Below, one piece after another: positions 41,282 through 42,712 of a stretch of 42,712 nt of DNA. Position numbers and translations under genes: made by a program. The stretch spans positions 1 to 42,712 of the forward strand of contig JAHDBV010000033.1 in NCBI GenBank assembly GCA_020630195.1. The letters are read 5' to 3'. The notes below the pieces were generated by a model. That model had not been told where the DNA came from. It did not search any database and saw nothing but the letters and a program-made list of their open reading frames with translations. The DNA comes from Acidimicrobiales bacterium (GTDB lineage: Bacteria; Actinomycetota; Acidimicrobiia; Acidimicrobiales; SZUA-35). Numbering within the stretch: the first letter of the stretch is position 1; every line of letters begins with the position of its first letter.

Positions 41282-42220
41282 ATGTCCCGCCCTCGTCGTC
41301 GACCGCACCGGTCGCGCCTCGCCGTCGCGCTGGTGGCCCTCGTGGCGCTCACCGCGGCCGGGTGCAGCCGGATCGACGAACTCCGCGGCGAGGACACCCC
41401 CGAGATCCCCACCGAGTTCGATCTCACCGGGCGGACCTTCACCATCGGCGCGAAACGCACCGCCGAGAACGAACTGCTCGCCCAGATGCTCGTCGCCGTG
41501 TTCGAGGACCGGGGCGCGCTGATCGCGATCTCCGTGCTCGACGACCCCCGCTCGGCCCTGCTCGACGGCGCCATCGACGTCTACCCCGAATACGACGGCA
41601 CGGCCTGGCAGGTCCACAACGACCGTGACGGCGATCTGCCCGACCTCGACACCCTGCGGGGCGTCGACGCCGGCATCGGCATCACCTGGACCGACGTCGC
41701 CGACTTCTCGAACTCCTACACCCTCGTCACCGCACCCGACGCCGAGGGCTCGGCACCCTCCGCGGGCGACCTCACCACGCTGCTCACCACCGGCGCCGGC
41801 AACGTCTGTCACGACGCCGTGTTCGCCGCCGACCCGGCCGGGCTCGCCGCGATGCAGGCCGCCCTGCCCGACGTGCCCGCCGCCGCCTACGTCGAGCGGA
41901 ACTCCGGCGAGGTGATCGCCGGGGCGGCCGACCGGAGCTGCCTCGTCGGCCAGGTCCTCGCCACCGACAGCCGGCTCGCCGGGTTCGACGTGGCCCGCAC
42001 CGACCTCGTCACCTTCGACCGCTACCGACCCGGCTACAGCTGGCGCACCGTGCAGCTCGGCTCCGATCCCGACGCCCTGCTCGCGGTGGCCGAGACCGTG
42101 CTCGACACCGTCGACGTCGACACGATGACGGCGCTCAACGCGCAGGTCGAACTCGAAGGACGATCGGCGGCCGAGGTCGCCCGAGCGCACCTCACCACCG
42201 TCGGACTGCTCGGCGGCTGA
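41282..42220 (+). CDS. Orphan glycine-betaine/osmoprotectant-type solute-binding lipoprotein
   Basis: The protein has 312 residues. The signal peptide ends LTAAGC, with the lipidated Cys near residue 28 after an Arg-rich start. The mature part is an OpuAC/ProX-like substrate-binding protein: RTFTIGAKRTAENELLAQML near 50, then the hallmark IDVYPEYDGTAW near 99-110. Late stretches include YRPGYSWRTVQLGS near 246. Such proteins usually work with ABC permease and ATPase genes in an operon; none is beside it, so it must use a partner encoded elsewhere or act alone. The ligand pocket aromatics cannot be assigned by eye. Confidence 0.83.
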   Translation: MSRPRRRPHRSRLAVALVALVALTAAGCSRIDELRGEDTPEIPTEFDLTGRTFTIGAKRTAENELLAQMLVAVFEDRGALIAISVLDDPRSALLDGAIDVYPEYDGTAWQVHNDRDGDLPDLDTLRGVDAGIGITWTDVADFSNSYTLVTAPDAEGSAPSAGDLTTLLTTGAGNVCHDAVFAADPAGLAAMQAALPDVPAAAYVERNSGEVIAGAADRSCLVGQVLATDSRLAGFDVARTDLVTFDRYRPGYSWRTVQLGSDPDALLAVAETVLDTVDVDTMTALNAQVELEGRSAAEVARAHLTTVGLLGG

Positions 42221-42541
42221 GCATCGCCGCCCGCCCCGATCCGGTGGGGCGGGGCCCCTCGATGTGGGGGCCGACCGGGGTCGGATCCCCACCCCGATTG
42301 GGCCGTCCGGCTCACCCCGGAACCGGGTCTGGGTGAAGCCTCCTCGACCGGTTCAGGGGGCGTCGACCCCGCCGATTCTGATACCAGCGTGACGACGCTG
42401 CACCTGGTGGTGGCGGGTCAGACTCGGGCGGTGGGCTCCAACGATCCGACCGAGTCTGGCTCGCCCATCAGTCGCCCGACGGCGAGCACCCCGACCCGTG
42501 GGTTCTCCGAGCGGGCGGGGCCGAGCCGGTAGGTTCGACAC
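42221..42541. other. Structure-rich intergenic region before the SsnA-like gene
   Basis: These 321 bases hold no convincing gene but several inverted repeats: 42230-42253 (8-bp stem), 42271-42284 (CCGACC/GGTCGG), 42309-42340 (GGCT-CACCC with GGGTG-AGCC, one bulge), 42385-42400 (CAGCGT/ACGCTG around GACG) and 42419-42458 (CAGACTCGG/CCGAGTCTG, 22-base spacer). The first is probably a terminator. The rest could form a structured 5' leader or operators for the SsnA-like gene. I could not match them to a named riboswitch. The region contains no recognisable promoter boxes that I would defend. Confidence 0.5.
42230..42253 (+). terminator. Hairpin after the solute-binding protein gene
   Basis: CCCGCCCC pairs perfectly with GGGGCGGG around an 8-base loop, ten bases after the stop codon. 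It is a strong terminator-like stem without a T-run. Confidence 0.6.
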
Positions 42542-42712
42542 ATGGCGATGTCGACCACACCGGGCCTCGTGTGCGCCCACCACCACCTCTACTCGTCGCT
42601 CGCCCGTGGGATGCCGGCACCCCCGTCGACCCCCACGAACTTCCTCGAGATCCTCCAACAGGTCTGGTGGCGTCTCGACACCGCACTCGACCTCGAGATG
42701 CTCGAGTGGTCG
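42542..42712 (+). CDS. ssnA: SsnA-like aminohydrolase, start only (3' part beyond window)
   Basis: The first 57 residues are visible before the right edge. They contain the metal-binding HxH region, TPGLVCAHHHLYSSLARGMP, and then NFLEILQQVWWRLDTALDLEM, which strongly resembles SsnA, an amidohydrolase-superfamily protein linked to ygfK and xdhD-type genes. In enterobacterial SsnA (about 440 residues) the HxH motif lies some 60 residues from the N-terminus, after a beta-sandwich domain. Here the ATG at 42542 is only 11 codons before the motif, and an in-frame TAG lies at 42530-42532, so no longer form is possible without a frameshift. A GGTAGG eight bases upstream is a modest ribosome binding site. 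The protein may be a naturally shortened branch. Confidence 0.82.
   Translation, partial: MAMSTTPGLVCAHHHLYSSLARGMPAPPSTPTNFLEILQQVWWRLDTALDLEMLEWS

Noticed and set aside
42221-42541. Named riboswitch upstream of the SsnA-like gene
   Set aside because: Several stems are visible, but none could be matched by eye to a known consensus, so no class was assigned.

Overview
The window is very GC-rich (by eye about 70%), with strong G/C preference at third codon positions and frequent GTG starts. It carries a DUF222/13E12-type HNH nuclease gene and a Ddn-type F420-dependent reductase, both typical of Actinomycetota. Thr-rich lipoprotein stalks and the overall gene repertoire suggest a marine or aquatic lineage such as Acidimicrobiia, but that placement is inference. 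No rRNA, tRNA, CRISPR array, transposase or integrase was recognised.

Region 1 (1-10.6 kb, minus strand) is a defence island. A type I restriction-modification operon hsdM-hsdS-hsdR has coupled start/stop overlaps, and hsdR runs off the left edge. It is followed by a mcrB-mcrC type IV restriction pair, a possible 72-residue zinc-ribbon gene, and an opposing four-helix membrane protein gene of unknown function. McrB is unusual: it appears to hold two EVE/PUA-like modified-base reader modules, one of them inserted inside the AAA+ motor between Walker A and Walker B.

Region 2 (10.8-14.7 kb) has a Thr-stalk lipoprotein, an HNH nuclease, a lipoprotein with two SH3b domains and a small coiled-coil protein with a membrane tail. 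The lipoprotein has a paralogue at 21.3-22.1 kb, and the pair defines a C-terminal domain I cannot name.

Region 3 (14.8-17.7 kb, plus strand) is a zinc-macrodomain ADP-ribosyl hydrolase gene overlapping a class M sirtuin (SirTM) gene, with a zinc-type dehydrogenase gene downstream. In the known SirTM systems these two proteins write and erase ADP-ribose on a lipoylated GcvH-like carrier, but no GcvH-L or lipoate ligase gene is present here.

Region 4 (17.8-32.6 kb) is mixed chromosomal content: amidase, LuxR-type regulator, two hypothetical proteins, metallo-beta-lactamase-fold lipoprotein divergent from an AraC regulator, double SnoaL-like protein, PcfJ-like protein, EamA transporter, beta-carbonic anhydrase, THUMP RNA methyltransferase, META-like lipoprotein, luciferase-like monooxygenase, and a coiled-coil protein with a histone-H1-like basic tail.

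Region 5 (32.8-42.7 kb) is a purine or selenium-linked molybdenum hydroxylase cluster. In tight order it has a guanine-deaminase-like protein, a fused FAD plus [2Fe-2S] subunit, a molybdopterin subunit and a YgfK-like FMN/[4Fe-4S] protein that lacks the usual GltD-like FAD/NAD(P)H module. A hairpin terminator closes it. A SsnA-like aminohydrolase gene starts at the right edge after a 321-base structure-rich gap. Between them lie a DUF2807-type lipoprotein, an MTA/SAH-nucleosidase-like gene, an F420-type reductase and an orphan osmoprotectant-type solute-binding lipoprotein. Many intergenic gaps hold strong inverted repeats that probably act as terminators.
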